Source: Gyrodactylus bullatarudis (Eukaryota > Platyhelminthes > Monogenea > Gyrodactylidea > Gyrodactylidae). From it: 64,000 nucleotides of DNA. The notes below the pieces were generated by a model, which was not told the DNA's origin, did not search any database, and worked only from the letters and a program-made list of their open reading frames with translations. The position numbers and the translations under genes are program-made. The stretch lies in the NCBI GenBank assembly GCA_012064415.1, contig SSNU01000155.1, forward strand, positions 620,001 to 684,000, written 5' to 3'. Each line of letters starts with the position of its first letter. Position 1 is the first letter of the stretch. Positions 11,449 to 24,000 of this stretch are shown here, one piece after another.

Positions 11449-13578
11449 TTATCTTCGGTCTGTTTTGCCGATAGATCGTTTGCCTGTAAACAAGTGCTTA
11501 GGCTTCAAGTCTGGAATTGTCCTGTCTCCTTCACCCTTCTTAGCTTGCTTGGACATGGGTCTCTGGCTGATCAGGCCCATTTTCTTGACTTTCTTCTCCA
11601 TATTATCATCTCGAACACCAGAGCGAGACCTTGAAACTTTAGTTCTGGCCACAACCGCTTCATGGTATTTATCCACTTTTTGACCTCTCTCGACAGCCTT
11701 TCTCTTGCGGCTTCTACCGCGTTCTTCTTCATCTTGCAAATCACAAGGAAGACCATAATCTGAGAGATCTTTTCTTGCTTTCTTGGCATCGACTGCCGTC
11801 TTGCTACGCGGCAATACTTGACGATGTGCGTGCTTAGTTTCTCGCATTTCAAGAATTCTAATCGCTTTAGCTTCTCTAATCTTGGCTGCAGTTGATCGCA
11901 TCTCTTGGAATTCAGGATCATTGTCATCAACTTCGTCATCCTTGTGCCAGTCGTGATCTTCGTAGAAACCGTTCTTTTCTCTTTCCTCTTCTTCCTTCTC
12001 GAGAGCATTGAGTCTCTCTTCAATGTCATTGTCAAAGAAGTCGAGAATATTACGACCATTAATGATGTATGGAATAACATCGTATTTTTCACTTGGATTC
12101 TTTATATCCCAATGGACTCTTAGGTCAGTCTCGTAGTCGTCACCTTCAGCAAGCTCTTTCTCTCTAAGAGTCTTGTACTGTTTGACACCATCTTCAGTAT
12201 CCATTGCTTGTTCTTCTCCTTCGTCGTCTTCGAGAATTCTTTTAGCAGCTAATTTTTCAGCCTTCTTTCTTAGGGCACTCTCTGGAATATGAGGAGCTCT
12301 AAGTTCCTAATAAAAGGAAGGGAAAAGGATGAAAATATTCCGATAAAATAAATTAATCTAGACTTACTTCAGGTTCAGGTTGGGCAATAAACATGCGTCT
12401 AGAGAGGGTACTATCATCATCCACTGCTGCAGACTTGATGGCATTCAATTTTTTCTGTACTCTGACCATAAGAAGATTTTCACAGACTGCATTTCTTACC
12501 TCAACGACCCCAATATCAGTCAGGGTTGACATTTCAAGAAGGCAAGGTTTATCAGATCCACTTTCCTCGCCAGGCAGGGAAAAGTGTTCTCTCAGCATGT
12601 TGACATACTCTTCAGACGCTGTTTTCAAGGATTTAACTTCACATTTGTTAATAACTCCGATGACAGGTTTATCAGTGAATAGTGGTCGCAAATTGTTGAA
12701 AAGTGAGATTTGCTTTTCCAGGGTGTATCCACATTGCTCAGATAAATCGATAATAAAAACTATAGCAGCTTGAAGGTGAGCCAGAGCAGTAATTGTTATC
12801 ATTTCAATAGTATTGTGCTGGTCCAAAGGGCGATCAAGTAAACCGGGAGTGTCAATGACTTGCCAGCGAAGATTATTGAAATCAGTATGACCAACATAAA
12901 TGGATTTGGTGGTGAATGGAAATGGTTGTATCTCCACGTCAGCTCTGGTAACCTTATTTATGAAGCTAGACTTTCCAACATTGGGAAAACCACATAAAAT
13001 AAGAGTTCTCGATTCTGTATCAACAGAGGGCAGACGGGATAAATGTTGTCGAGTTTCTTCGAGAAATTTCAGGTTATCATTTTGTCTTTTGACAACAGTG
13101 CACATACGACCGAAGGCAGTTCTTTTCAATGTTTTACATTGGTACAAGGATTCGCCATACTTGAGTAGTTTTACTTGATCTCGGCCAATACCATCTATTA
13201 TATTTTTTGCTGTATTTATTTGACCCAAGGCTAGCTTGAAATGATCTTTTGAGTAAAGAACATTAATTAAATCTGCATAAAATGGGTGTATGTTCTAGAA
13301 GTAAACAATATAAAATTACTGGCAATGAAAAATTCACAATAAAGAATTTGGAAACTTACCTCAACACTGGGAAACTGAGTAATAATATCATTCAATTTAT
13401 CATGGAAGAATTGCTGGCATGTTTTAACTTTACGTATATAAAACTGACGAATTCGAGGTATGGCATATTGCTTGTGAATAACAGTTGGAGTTTTTCTCTG
13501 AGTTTTTGAAAGAACAATATCAATGAGGTCTTTCCCCGAGGGAACAACAGTAATTGCTTTGAAATTATAAACTGGCAT
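11449..13578 (-). CDS. GTPBP4: Nucleolar GTP-binding protein 1 (NOG1/GTPBP4)
   Basis: NOG1 is an Obg-like GTPase that binds pre-60S ribosomal particles in the nucleolus and monitors the tunnel exit and rRNA maturation. Three exons: 13360-13578, 12368-13294, 11449-12306 (667 residues; human 634). The N-terminus ([30 protein letters not shown]) is the conserved NOG1 start. The GTPase domain shows G1 [10 protein letters not shown]3 DTPG and G4 NKCE (usually NKCD). The C-terminal exon holds the NOGCT region and a basic tail ending [18 protein letters not shown], close to the family's final motif. Introns are 65 and 61 bp. It is divergent from ZNF598 with 112 bp between start codons. Confidence 0.95.
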
Positions 13579-13690
13579 TATAGCATGTAAATTTTTTGAT
13601 CAGGTGCAATTTTAAAAGGAACAAATTTGACTTTTAAAACTGTTTGTTACAATAACTATATTATTCAAATAATTTGAAGTTACGTTTAAG
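13579..13690. promoter_or_regulatory. Shared divergent promoter gap NOG1/ZNF598
   Basis: Only 112 bp separate the two ATGs, so both core promoters and both 5' UTRs must fit here. The sequence is AT-rich with no consensus TATA box on either strand that I would trust. Confidence 0.5.
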
Positions 13691-16292
13691 ATGTCTTCTA
13701 ATTGCTGTCCCATTTGCCACGAGGATATTGACTTCTATAGTTTTGGAGAATGTCATCATCCTACATGTGTCAAATGTGCCATCAAATTAAGAATGTTCAA
13801 CAAGATAGAATCAAGTGATCAAACTAAATGCCCCACGTGTCGTCAATTTCTTAGTAGAGTAAATTTTATTTTGACTTTCTAGATTTATATCACCAAAAAT
13901 TTTCAATCTTTAGACAAGTTGAACCTAAACAAGTTTCTGTCTGAGCCTGATCATGATTTCATGTTTGAGTCTACTGTCATTAAGACTTACTACAAGAAAC
14001 AATTGGACTGTAATTGTAGCAAATGTCCCTGCAAATTTCCGACCATGTCTGCTCTTAATAGGCACATGTTTTCCAGTCACAAACTCTCATATTGTGATTT
14101 ATGCCTCAAGTTTGCTAGGGTGAGTAATGACTTCTGAGTATCATATTCATTAGTTTTACACGAAAAATGTTTCATAATTATTTTAATAATTTTGGTATTT
14201 TAGCTTCTTCCTTCGGAATTTTCTCCAATGACTGCACAGGAATTAGTTAATCACAAGAAATACGTACCGGAACTTAAACGTGGTCACCCAAAGTGCCAAT
14301 TTTGCAACAAGTTTTTCTATGAATTTGAAGATCTGATTAAACACATTCGAGATACCCATTTCATGTGTGATATATGCAATTACGGGAATAATATTGAGGT
14401 ATTTTCAACCCAAGAAGAACTGATAGATCACTATGAAAATGCGCATTTCATTTGCCTAGAATGTCGGCGAGAAAATAAAATAACTTTTTTTGCCACTTCG
14501 GAAGAGTTAGGGTCTCATTCCTTCTCAGTTCACGGTAGTGATTCTTGGCTTCCGGTTTCCATTGTTATGCCATCGTCAAGAAATGCCCCGCTGCGACACG
14601 AAAACCCTGACATTCAACCTGCTCAATACCAAACTCCTGTAGAGTTAACATCTGAAAATTTTCCATCTCTCGGTAATAGAAATGTTGATAGAACACAAAT
14701 TAATAGGGATGCTGAATTTAGTAGGTCTCTTGCTAGCATTTATGGCTCTCAGTCTGCCCCGCGAACTGTGGAAGAAGACTTTCCCTCTCTTATCAGTCCA
14801 AAGGGTGCAAACAAGAAGAAGAATACCAACAAGACCAGTAGCAATCCATCTTGGAATAGCAGTGTTGCCTTACCCACTGCTCAACCATCAGTTTCCTCAG
14901 TTATGCCAACAAACAATAATCCTGTGCCAAAGAAACAAGAATTTCCTTCCCTCGGCGGACCTAGCAACAATAAGAAGAAAAAGAACACTACCCAGTCAAG
15001 TATTCTACAATCAGATTTCGCAGAATTATCCTTAGCCAATCGTAATGTGAATAATCCACAGCTGAACAAGTACGCCAAGAGAATAATAGAAGCCCAAATG
15101 GCTAGCAACGTGCCTAAGAAGAATGATTCAGATGAAATTGCTGAACGACCCAAGCAACAAAAACAAGGCAGAAAAAAAAAGAATCGACCAAGCATTTTGG
15201 ATGAGGATGATGAAATGGGTCAGATTGAAACTCTGAGAGATGTCAACTTCAAATTATCCAAGAGGGATCAAATAAAGGGCATTGGCATGATGAACTACGA
15301 GTCGATATCATCATCTAGGCCAAACACTTCCTCTATTCAGATTAGGGAATCCATTCCTAGTCATTCGAATCAAGGTGTAATTCCCAGTGAAAATGCACCC
15401 GAATCTTCATCAAAGTCTGGCAACAAAAAGAAGAAAAAGTCAGACTTTTTTGATGATGTGAATCAGTCGAGAACTGGCAACACTCCTGCTGCCAAAATTG
15501 CTACCAAAGTTGATTTCCCTTCCCTGTCCTCTGTCAATCCGATTGACAAATTAGATAAGAAGAATTTACCTAACCAACAACAGTCACAGTCGGCTAAGAA
15601 GAACAAGAAAAAGTCTGGAGAGGCACCTGAGAAGAGAGTCCAAATAGATTGTGTCGATCCAGAGGACATCATCTATAGAAATATCGAGTATCACTACGTG
15701 GAGGACTTCTCCGAGAGAAATTTAACCCTCATCCAAGATTTCCAGTCATTCCTACTGAAACACGGGTCTTCCAAGTCACCGTTTCAAAATTTCACTGAAA
15801 TCTCGAAAAAGTACCTCGAGGGAGCCATACCTAGTGTCAGCTACATGCTAACTCTCCTCACAATTCTACCAAAGACATCTCAAGGTGATCTAATGAGTGA
15901 CAAGGTCTCAAATTTATTTGCCCAAATGTTGGCATTGTTGCCAAATATTGCCAGACAACGTGCCTTATTCCGTGTCCTTCAAGGGGCCAATATTCCCAGA
16001 ACTGGAAATGAACAAGTCGACAAGGAGTTTGCCAACATCTTTAAGCGAATTAGCGATACTAGCTTATCTAAGGAGAATATGCCAAGCTGGTTTGGCTTGG
16101 TAGTAGGAACTTTGAGTCCTTGCAAGACATGTAAACAAGTGAGTTTTCAATTAATGCTACTACTTAAAAGACTATAAATTTTCTCAAATAAATATTTTCT
16201 ATTTCCATACCAATTAAATAAACCTTAATCTTTTTCTTTAGATTTTCCTCAAATCTGACTATTCAAAGCACGTTGGAGTTGTCCATCACTAA
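13691..16292 (+). CDS. ZNF598: ZNF598/Hel2-type RING E3 ligase of ribosome quality control
   Basis: ZNF598 recognises collided ribosomes and ubiquitinates small-subunit proteins. Exons: 13691-13858, 13883-14119, 14204-16138, 16242-16292 (796 residues; human about 900). The first exon is the RING: CCPICHEDI ... CHHPTCVKCA ... CPTC. Exons 2 and 3 carry the C2H2-like fingers (CSKCPCKF..LNRHMFSSH, CQFCNKFFYEFEDLIKHIRDTH, CDIC, CLEC). A long Lys/Ser/Asn-rich linker follows with several FPSL motifs (ENFPSLG, EDFPSLIS, QEFPSLGG, VDFPSLSS), as in family members. The last exon adds the end of the PCKTCKQ|IFLKSDY segment and HVGVVHH. Intron 1 is only 24 bp (13859-13882), proven by frame and by the conserved segment that resumes after it. 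Poly(A) signals AATAAATAAATAAA follow the stop. Confidence 0.93.
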
Positions 16293-17102
16293 GATTTTCT
16301 ATTCTCCCAATTACGGTTTAATAAATAAATAAATTTCCAAATAAATTTCTCTTTATTTCGTTCATTTAAATTTAGATGTAGTATTTAAAAACTTGTTAGT
16401 TTTGTATTTCGTAATTCCTACCCTTAATTCCTTCAATACCATTTGAACATAAAACATTTTTCACTCATTTATTCCTAAAGTTTCGAGGGTTTTATTCTAT
16501 AGTATTATATCCAAACAATAAAATGCAATCTGCTTCTAACAGAGTAGTTAAGAAATGAATAACAGATCTAATAATAAGGTCAATGCTTTTATTTTACGGT
16601 ATTCTGAATGAATTAATTCAATGAATTAAAAAAATTTAAATAAACTTTATTCCACAACATTATCAATTATAACTGTATAATATAATGATACATGATGTAT
16701 TATATTAGTAATGGTAAAAATCATCAGGAAAAAATTGTGTCAATTGTTTAAACATTAGAAAAACTATAAGCAAGAAAAAGTAAATCATTTGAGAACTGAC
16801 TAAAGTAAAATAAAAAGAAACAATATGGATATTTTATCATGGTAGTTTCTGAATGGATCTTGATTCTTTTATTTGACCCTACAAAGCGCTACTTCATAAT
16901 TAGTAATCATGATTCAACCAATAATTATTATCGTTCAATTGCATCAAAGGTTCAGGATTAACTTGGTTATTGTTATAACAGTGAGAAATTATAATTCATT
17001 GAATTGAAAAATCTACGAAAGTTTTGTTTGTTAAATTTAATTTTCATCTTGTCCAACTTCTGAAAATTAATAAATAGGAAAAGAAATTCCTCTTTCATTT
17101 GA
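16293..17102. other. Intergenic region between ZNF598 and the Ig-gene 3' exons
   Basis: AT-rich, with the ZNF598 poly(A) signals near 16320. A near-palindromic ACTGTATAATATA motif lies at 16672. No gene recognised. Confidence 0.5.
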
Positions 17103-18914
17103 TTAAATGGAGTCAATATCACTATTCTCCAAAGTGCACTCAATCGTCTCCTGATGACTCTGACGGGCAATGCGAAAACTTGTCTTTTCATCTTGTGTCG
17201 GCTTGGCTTGCATAAAATACGTCTTTTGCTCGTCATCTTCCTCATTGTCATTTGGGACACTGAGAGGTTTCTGGTTTCTTTTCTCAACTTTGATTATTTT
17301 AAAAATAGAAGTATTATTATTACTATTACAATTGCTATCATTATCTTGGCGCTTCTGGGAAGAGGTATCATCAGTGTAACAGTAGTTGGGTGAAATAGAA
17401 GGATTTATCGTCCTCTTTGTCGTCGTAATTATGGGTATGGGACGTGTTTTCTTATCAGGGAACAGGGTTCTCTTGAGGATATTATCGAAAGAAGATGATG
17501 GCTTCATTGATTGGTATTCATCATATCGATAGGTTCTACGATACGAGGATGTCTCATTTGAGTTGGTATGATTTGTGGAATAACGAAAGGGTGTTGTTAG
17601 ATTGGGACTCATCAACTGTTGTTTTGTACAATTGCTAGGAATACTGGTGGTAGGACTGTATTGAGAGTGATGCCAAAAGGTTGGATGTGACTCTTCCCTC
17701 TTGGTCTCATAAAATGTTTGTGAAGAACAATAATGGTGGGGACAATCATAATTTCCACTCGGCTTCGATACAAATTCACAGGACTTGTGAAAATCTGGGA
17801 TTTCTCTGGTCATACGACCTTGACGCTCGATAGTTACTGGTATTCTAAAATGAAAATGAAAAAAAAATTAGATTTCAGACTTGCAGTGAGTAGAGTTCAG
17901 ATGATGGACATCTTCTAAAAGCATGAGAAAGATGAGTTAAAACATGAATGAATACTTTTTTTTCTGAAATATTGCAGGAAAATATTCCTTTCAATAAATT
18001 TTTAACACCCAGGAATGCATTCAAACAGTTATATATAATTTTGGTTAGCCTTCACCCAACGATAAAATTCAATGAAACAGGAGAAAGAGTTAGACATCAA
18101 CTAACCACATAAGAGGTATCTTTAAAGATTTGTTCTCATCGGCTATAAGGAAATATTAACGGCTGTTTATATGTTTGCATTTTGGGTTATGTTTATTTTA
18201 GCATTATAATTTTACAGTCTATGAGATATGTACAATATATAGAACAATTTACAATCGTTAACGAATTATTCAACTTTTTGAAACTCACTTCATCATAATT
18301 AGGACGACTGTATAGTACATGAGATTAGGGTTAGTTTATAAGAAAACTCAATATTGAAACAACAACTCAAAAATAGTGTAAAAGACTCTTGACCTTTTGA
18401 TGGTTGAGTTAAACTACTGATTCAACAGAAGGATTCATTGTGAAATTCTACATGTTGTATGATGATGATGTATGTGTGCACTGCGTAGGATAATTTTCAA
18501 TGATTAATTCAGTGGTCACATTCACAATCGACAGAATATGTTAGTGAATCATTAATAAATCAAAGGATATACCTATCAATACAAGAGTCACTGGGTAGAC
18601 TCTTCAGCTTTACGTTCAAATTGACGCGAACTGATGAGGGTGAACTACAAGAGCAGTTGCTATACAAATAAAATTTGTCAATTATATTACAATCTGATTA
18701 AGCTCAATTGAGTCTGAATAGATTTGTAAATCTCTCTATGGTACTCATAGTAATTGTGAATTTATAAAAAATTTAAAAACTTTAAATATACAGAATCAAC
18801 CTACTTGTAGGATCTTGTGGGGCTGGCTGAATTTTTATTGAGGTAATTGAATCTTGGTTGATAACGACGATGGAAATTATTCGAATCATAATTATATTTG
18901 GGATCCGTAGGTGT
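17103..18914 (-). CDS. Low-complexity terminal exons, probably an alternative 3' end of the spectrin/Ig gene
   Basis: Three exons join in one frame: 18805-18914, 18573-18659 and 17103-17844, with good GT-AG signals and matching phases (0 in, then 2, 2). They code for about 312 residues rich in Asn, Ser, Thr, Tyr and Arg (for example SSYRRTYRYDEYQS, ITTTKRTINPSISPNY) and end at a stop at 17103. No domain is recognised. The composition resembles the tail exon at 21043-21499. The first exon starts in phase 0, so it cannot follow the Ig exon ending at 21732 (phase 2) but could follow the exon ending at 22750 (phase 0). It could also belong to a separate gene whose first exons lie in 18.9-21.0 kb. 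Function unknown. Confidence 0.5.
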
Positions 18915-21042
18915 CTGGAAAGTGAAAGAGGCATTATTAATCTCAAGTTTTGATCTGTATTATTTCACTCTCAATTCCTACAATAAATAAATTTATGAGT
19001 TAATCCACCCCTCCACCCATATTTCTATTGATCATTGATTGTTAAATGAAGATGAACTGTACTAATAGTGAAAAGGGGGTTGACGACCAGCTTAAGTTGA
19101 TGCATCTTTGTTAATAGTAGATTCCTTGTTTGAATGAGCAATAAACAAAAACCTACAGACTTCACTTCAACCGGTAATAGAGACATTATTTTGACATAAT
19201 AATTTACTGCATTAGGAATATTATTACTTATTCGTCTATTTTACCAAATGAGGTGTGGATAATACTGAAAATATCGGGAAATATTTCCATGAAGGATTAT
19301 GACCAAGAAATAAAAAAAATAAACCCTTTTTACAACAGAAAAATAAACAGCCGAGTAAACAAGACAACGTGTAAAAAATACAAAATAAATAAAGAATAGA
19401 AAATACGAGCAATGTGAAAATAAAAAAAAATCCTTGGAAAACATTGAAAATGGTGGAAAGTGATAAATTTCAAACAACATTTTCAAATTTACCTATTGTA
19501 ATTTTATGCTAGAGAAAGTTGAAAGAGAATTATTATTATTTCTTAAACTATGAAGCATTCAATAATTATGAATTGGAGAATGGAGATGAGTAGGTTATTA
19601 GTTCGGCCAGTTGATTGAAATAAAGTTGAGAAAAGTTTCTGCAATGGTACATGAAAATATGGACCACTACTCAATGAAAGAATAGCCATTCTCAACTCCA
19701 TAACAGTCAACTTTAGACTTGGGAGAACTCGAAGAAGAAACTGTGAATAAAAAACATAAACACTGGTGAGGATAACATGACTAATTCTCTGATTGTTTAC
19801 ACACAGACACACATAGAATCAGAGAGGCCTATTCACTCAGGAGCAGAATAGAACTTGGAATGATGGAGGATGAACTGAAAAATGAATGGTCCAATAGATT
19901 TTCTCACACAAACCAAGGTTAGTGAGTTTAATGAGTAGGGTGAAGCCATCGGCTCAAATCAACTAAAAGTATTGTGCAAGGAATGGTTTTGGTAATAGTT
20001 TTGTCAAGAAATAAAACATTCTCAAGGATTCTTTCTGACAGGAAGTGGGATAAGTTAAATGGAAGAATGAATTATTATGATGGATGATTTGTTATGAGGC
20101 TTTGTTCAACCCACTCGAAGGCTCAAGTACTATATTAGAATATGATAGAAATGATTAATAAAATCCAATAAATTATATACATGTAATTCATTAAGGGTAT
20201 ATTCACCAACTACATTAGTAATATTATATAATATACAGTTTTATTTTAATTTCTTATCTCGGATATATGTTTTTTAACACTGGTTTCGAGCTGTGTCACC
20301 GATGTCATGAGATTCTAAGTAAAAAGACAGCAGACTTTTTTTTCTCACAAATACGGCCTTTATTTCGGCCATATTCATCAGTTTGATACATGCCAAATAG
20401 ATAGGTTTTTAGAATTTTAGAACCAATAAATCTATCATGTATCACAATGACGAGTGTGCCCGAAATAAAGGCATCGTTTGTGAGAAAACCCCTGGCATCT
20501 TTTTACTTAAATTTTTGAAAGAAAATTTGTTAATTAAGTTAACCTCAAAACTCATGAACTTTCTCAGATTAATTGCACCGGATTATCTTCACCAGTTTAA
20601 CATCCCTCCCCAAGAGTTCAATGGAACAATGCAGATCTGAGTTATCTGGATAAAAATGTAACCAATCACCCAGGAGGATAAGTATAGTTGAATGGGCAAT
20701 GATTTAAAAATAGAGTTAATCGACATCCTTAAAGACAAACTTTTTAATAAAATCGATACGAAATTGTGCTCTCTTCATCATTCACACCATCGAATAGTTT
20801 CAATTCTAAAATGTTACACATGCAACTGTATTTTGATTTAACAAGTGATAATAACAACTATTAGAATATATATATATTTCTTCAAAAATTATAGAATAAA
20901 TATATATTATATATCTAATCGATAATCATACTGGTTATTAGTATTATTAATTAATACTGAGAAATATTTATTATTGAATTTCAATTATTCTACAAAAAGT
21001 GTGTGATAAGAATTGGTTAATTAATTAAGAACTAGATAAGAA
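18915..21042. other. Intron or intergenic stretch within the Ig locus
   Basis: About 2.1 kb with no firm gene. It contains a palindromic MITE-like element (about 20316-20510), a TATAATATACAGTT motif at 20227 and AT microsatellite near 20865. A short Ser-rich frame on the minus strand near 19670-19742, preceded by CACAG and ended by a stop, could be another alternative last exon, but I could not join it. Confidence 0.4.
20316..20510. mobile_element. Palindromic MITE-like element, copy 1
   Basis: About 195 bp whose two halves are inverted copies. Left arm: TAAGTAAAAAGA..., TTTTCTCACAAA, GCCTTTATTTCGG, TGATACATG. The right arm, read in reverse complement, gives the same blocks in the same order, with scattered mismatches. 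The centre is a short AT-rich loop. No coding capacity. The same core (TCTATTTCGGGCATACTCAT in one arm) recurs in inverted form at 53.2-53.4 kb, so this is a family. The arm ends and any target-site duplication are not certain. Confidence 0.72.
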
Positions 21043-24000
21043 TTACACTCTTGTAGTGTAGAGGAACTCGTCAAGACTCACTTTGACTCCACTATCATAG
21101 TTTAATGGCTGACTGGGGTTATTACGATAATCAGAGAGGTAATCATTGGCATCAGTGAAATGTGCTGAATGACTTCTGCTGCCATACTCGTAGGGTCCCT
21201 TGTAGACTGGGAGGTTTCCGACTCTGTCAGGATATGTTTCGTTGTTCGTGTATAGATTCGAGGTAGATCCAGCAAAGCCAGGCTGTCGACGATTCAATGT
21301 TGATGAAGGGGTATATCTATTCATATTTGGTGTAGTCATCGATGAAGTTCGATTATGCGTCGGATTATTCGTGTAAACAGAGGAATTTCCATTTATGAAT
21401 GCACTTCCAGGCCTTGGCCCAGTTGGCGAAGCAGAGCTTGGAACATTTACATGAAGAGGTGACGTGGAACCTCTATAGTATGTGTCGAAATTTACTGGTC
21501 TACAAAAAATTTGAATTTTTAAGACATATAAATATAGATAAAATAAAAATCGATCAAATGAGAACCAGTTCAACACTGAGTAAAAGAACAGAAATTATCA
21601 ACAGAGTCTGTGAAAGAGATATTGACAAGAGGTCGTTGTACCCCTGATTCCATTTGAGTTATTTTTGAGTTTATTTTTTTTGATTCAAAATTAATGACTC
21701 GTCAAGTAATGAATTTTTCATTTGGACTTACACAGGATCTTGGTAGACCAGAGCAGAACAGGTAGCAATTCCTGTCTTGTTCTCAGCAGTTATGGAATAT
21801 CTGCCCATATCTTCTGGTCTCATCTCGTAGATGGTCAAAGAATGATCATGCCCGTTATTTTGGATTGTGTACTTTGATGATTTACGATCAAGGGTCTCTC
21901 CATTGAATGTCCACCAGACATCTGGCTCTGGGTTCCCTTTAACACGGCAGTCCAAGCGTACTGTGTCTCCAGGACGAACTTTTGTATCTTTAAAGAGTTT
22001 CTGGAATTCTGGAGCATTACCTTGTACTGAGTTCGATAGATTCAGTTGTGTCCTCATTTCTCCATTGCGAGAAGTTAGGCCTGAATCTTGATATGGGGTT
22101 GAAGAGTTTAGATTCCTCTCATAGTTTCTTGACAACCCATTATCATAGTTATTTGTATCGTTCAATACTCGATTGGAAGAAATGCTTCTTGCTCTTGGGT
22201 AAATAACTCGATCACCAGGCTCTATTGGAATGCCAGAGTATGTTCTTATATTCGTTTTATTAGAGATCTGATCATTTCCACGGTATTCAATTGTCTGGTT
22301 GAAGTCAATATCATTACCACTAGAAGAGTTATTCGCAAGTCCATACGAGCGATAAGACCCATCGGAACCATCAATGGGAGAAATCTTGATTTCAGTCGAA
22401 CTAGTTATCAAACCACTAGGATTGTTGGCAATCATTGTCCAATGACCGGAATGGCGATTTTCAAACTTTGGTATTGTAAGACGATGATTTGTTGCATCTC
22501 CACTTATCTACAAATCAAAAGAATAAATAAATGTAATGATTACATGGAAATTACACATTTTAGTTAAAAACAACTTGGTCATCACATGATGTAATAATTT
22601 GAGTAGTTGATGAAATCCACATTGGATAACCAAGTGCAAACGGTTAATATTTACTTATGTAAAAGATGAATGTTTGAAGAAGAAAAAGATTAGATTATGG
22701 ATAAGATAGACGGAGAGTCTAAGAATGTGAGAAAATATATACCGCTTACTTGTACAGATCTATCATCTAGGAGGCCAGTATCTTCAAGACGTAGACCATC
22801 CTTTATCCAAACAACCTCTGGCACTGGACGTCCAGAGACTCGGATATTCATCTGGAATGGTTCTCCTTCCTTTATAGTATAATTTGACATTATTGGCGAT
22901 TCAATTTTTGGCGGGGCACGATCTTGAACTCTTCTCGGTGTCGCTAGACAAGATTCGAAATAATAATAATTTTAATTCTTAACAGAGATATTTAATGAAT
23001 CTACGAAGATTACGAACAAATACGCAAAATTTGATTAAATTTTTCCACAACTTCCAATGCGTAGACACATAATTTTAATAAGAAAATTAAAACATTCTAA
23101 AGTATATAGATATATATATAATCCTTTCCATTTCTATACATATATACACAGAAGAGATTAACTTTCTGACTGTCTGAGAAATATTTCCTCTCAGCATACA
23201 AGACTTGCTCAATTGAATTCACATGCTGTATATCCATATTAGTGTAGGCACAGTGTTCCTGAGACAAGCATAATCCTACAGACACTGTTATATACTTTAC
23301 ATAAATGCATGACGAAATCAATTGAATAATAATAATAGTCCCAATCCACCCCTCTGAATGGACAACAACAACACAAACACCCTAATCCGAGCAACAATCA
23401 AAGTTATAAAAGAATCCTCATGACTTTAAAAGTGGTGTAATCCTCGAACTAGTTACATCATCAAAATGATAAAAAAAACAACAATTATTTCACAACACAG
23501 GAGAGCAAGAGGACACAAGTTGATGGCTAGATACTTTCTCTTGAACGGATCTTGAGGCGATCAAGCGACTGAATTCTCTCCTCTAGATCAGTATGGGATT
23601 CCTTTGAAGTATGCAGAGAATGTTGACTCTGTGATAAATCTTTCACCTGATAATCGAGGCTAGATAATGTCGGTTGACTTTCAAGATACGGAGGAGTCTG
23701 GACACCGAGGGAATTTCTCTGAAATGACCTCCGCTTTAGCAAAGTCTGCTGCTGACGAGTCTTTCTTCCTGTGTAGGGATTGTGGTTGTGATAAGACCAA
23801 GGTCTCACCTTACTATCCAACTCAAGATGAGAGTAATCTGTTTGTTTTGGAATTTGAATCGTATCAAGTTCTGTATTTAAACATGAGAGCTGCCTATCTA
23901 TCAAATTAATGCCACTAACATATGCTTTCACAGAGTGGACAATGTTTGGCTCTGATCTACTATCCTTCTTGGAATGCTGAAGCAATGACTGACAAGTAAT

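Noticed and set aside
14682..15195. Frames opposite or shifted to ZNF598
   Set aside because: Shadows of the long ZNF598 exon; Lys/Asn-rich codons give long Phe/Leu frames on the other strand.
19241..19812. Two minus-strand frames rich in Phe and Leu
   Set aside because: AT-rich composition artefacts; only a short Ser-rich frame near 19700 might be an exon, and it could not be joined in phase.
20437..20640. 67-residue plus-strand frame
   Set aside because: Starts inside the palindromic repeat and runs into non-coding flank.
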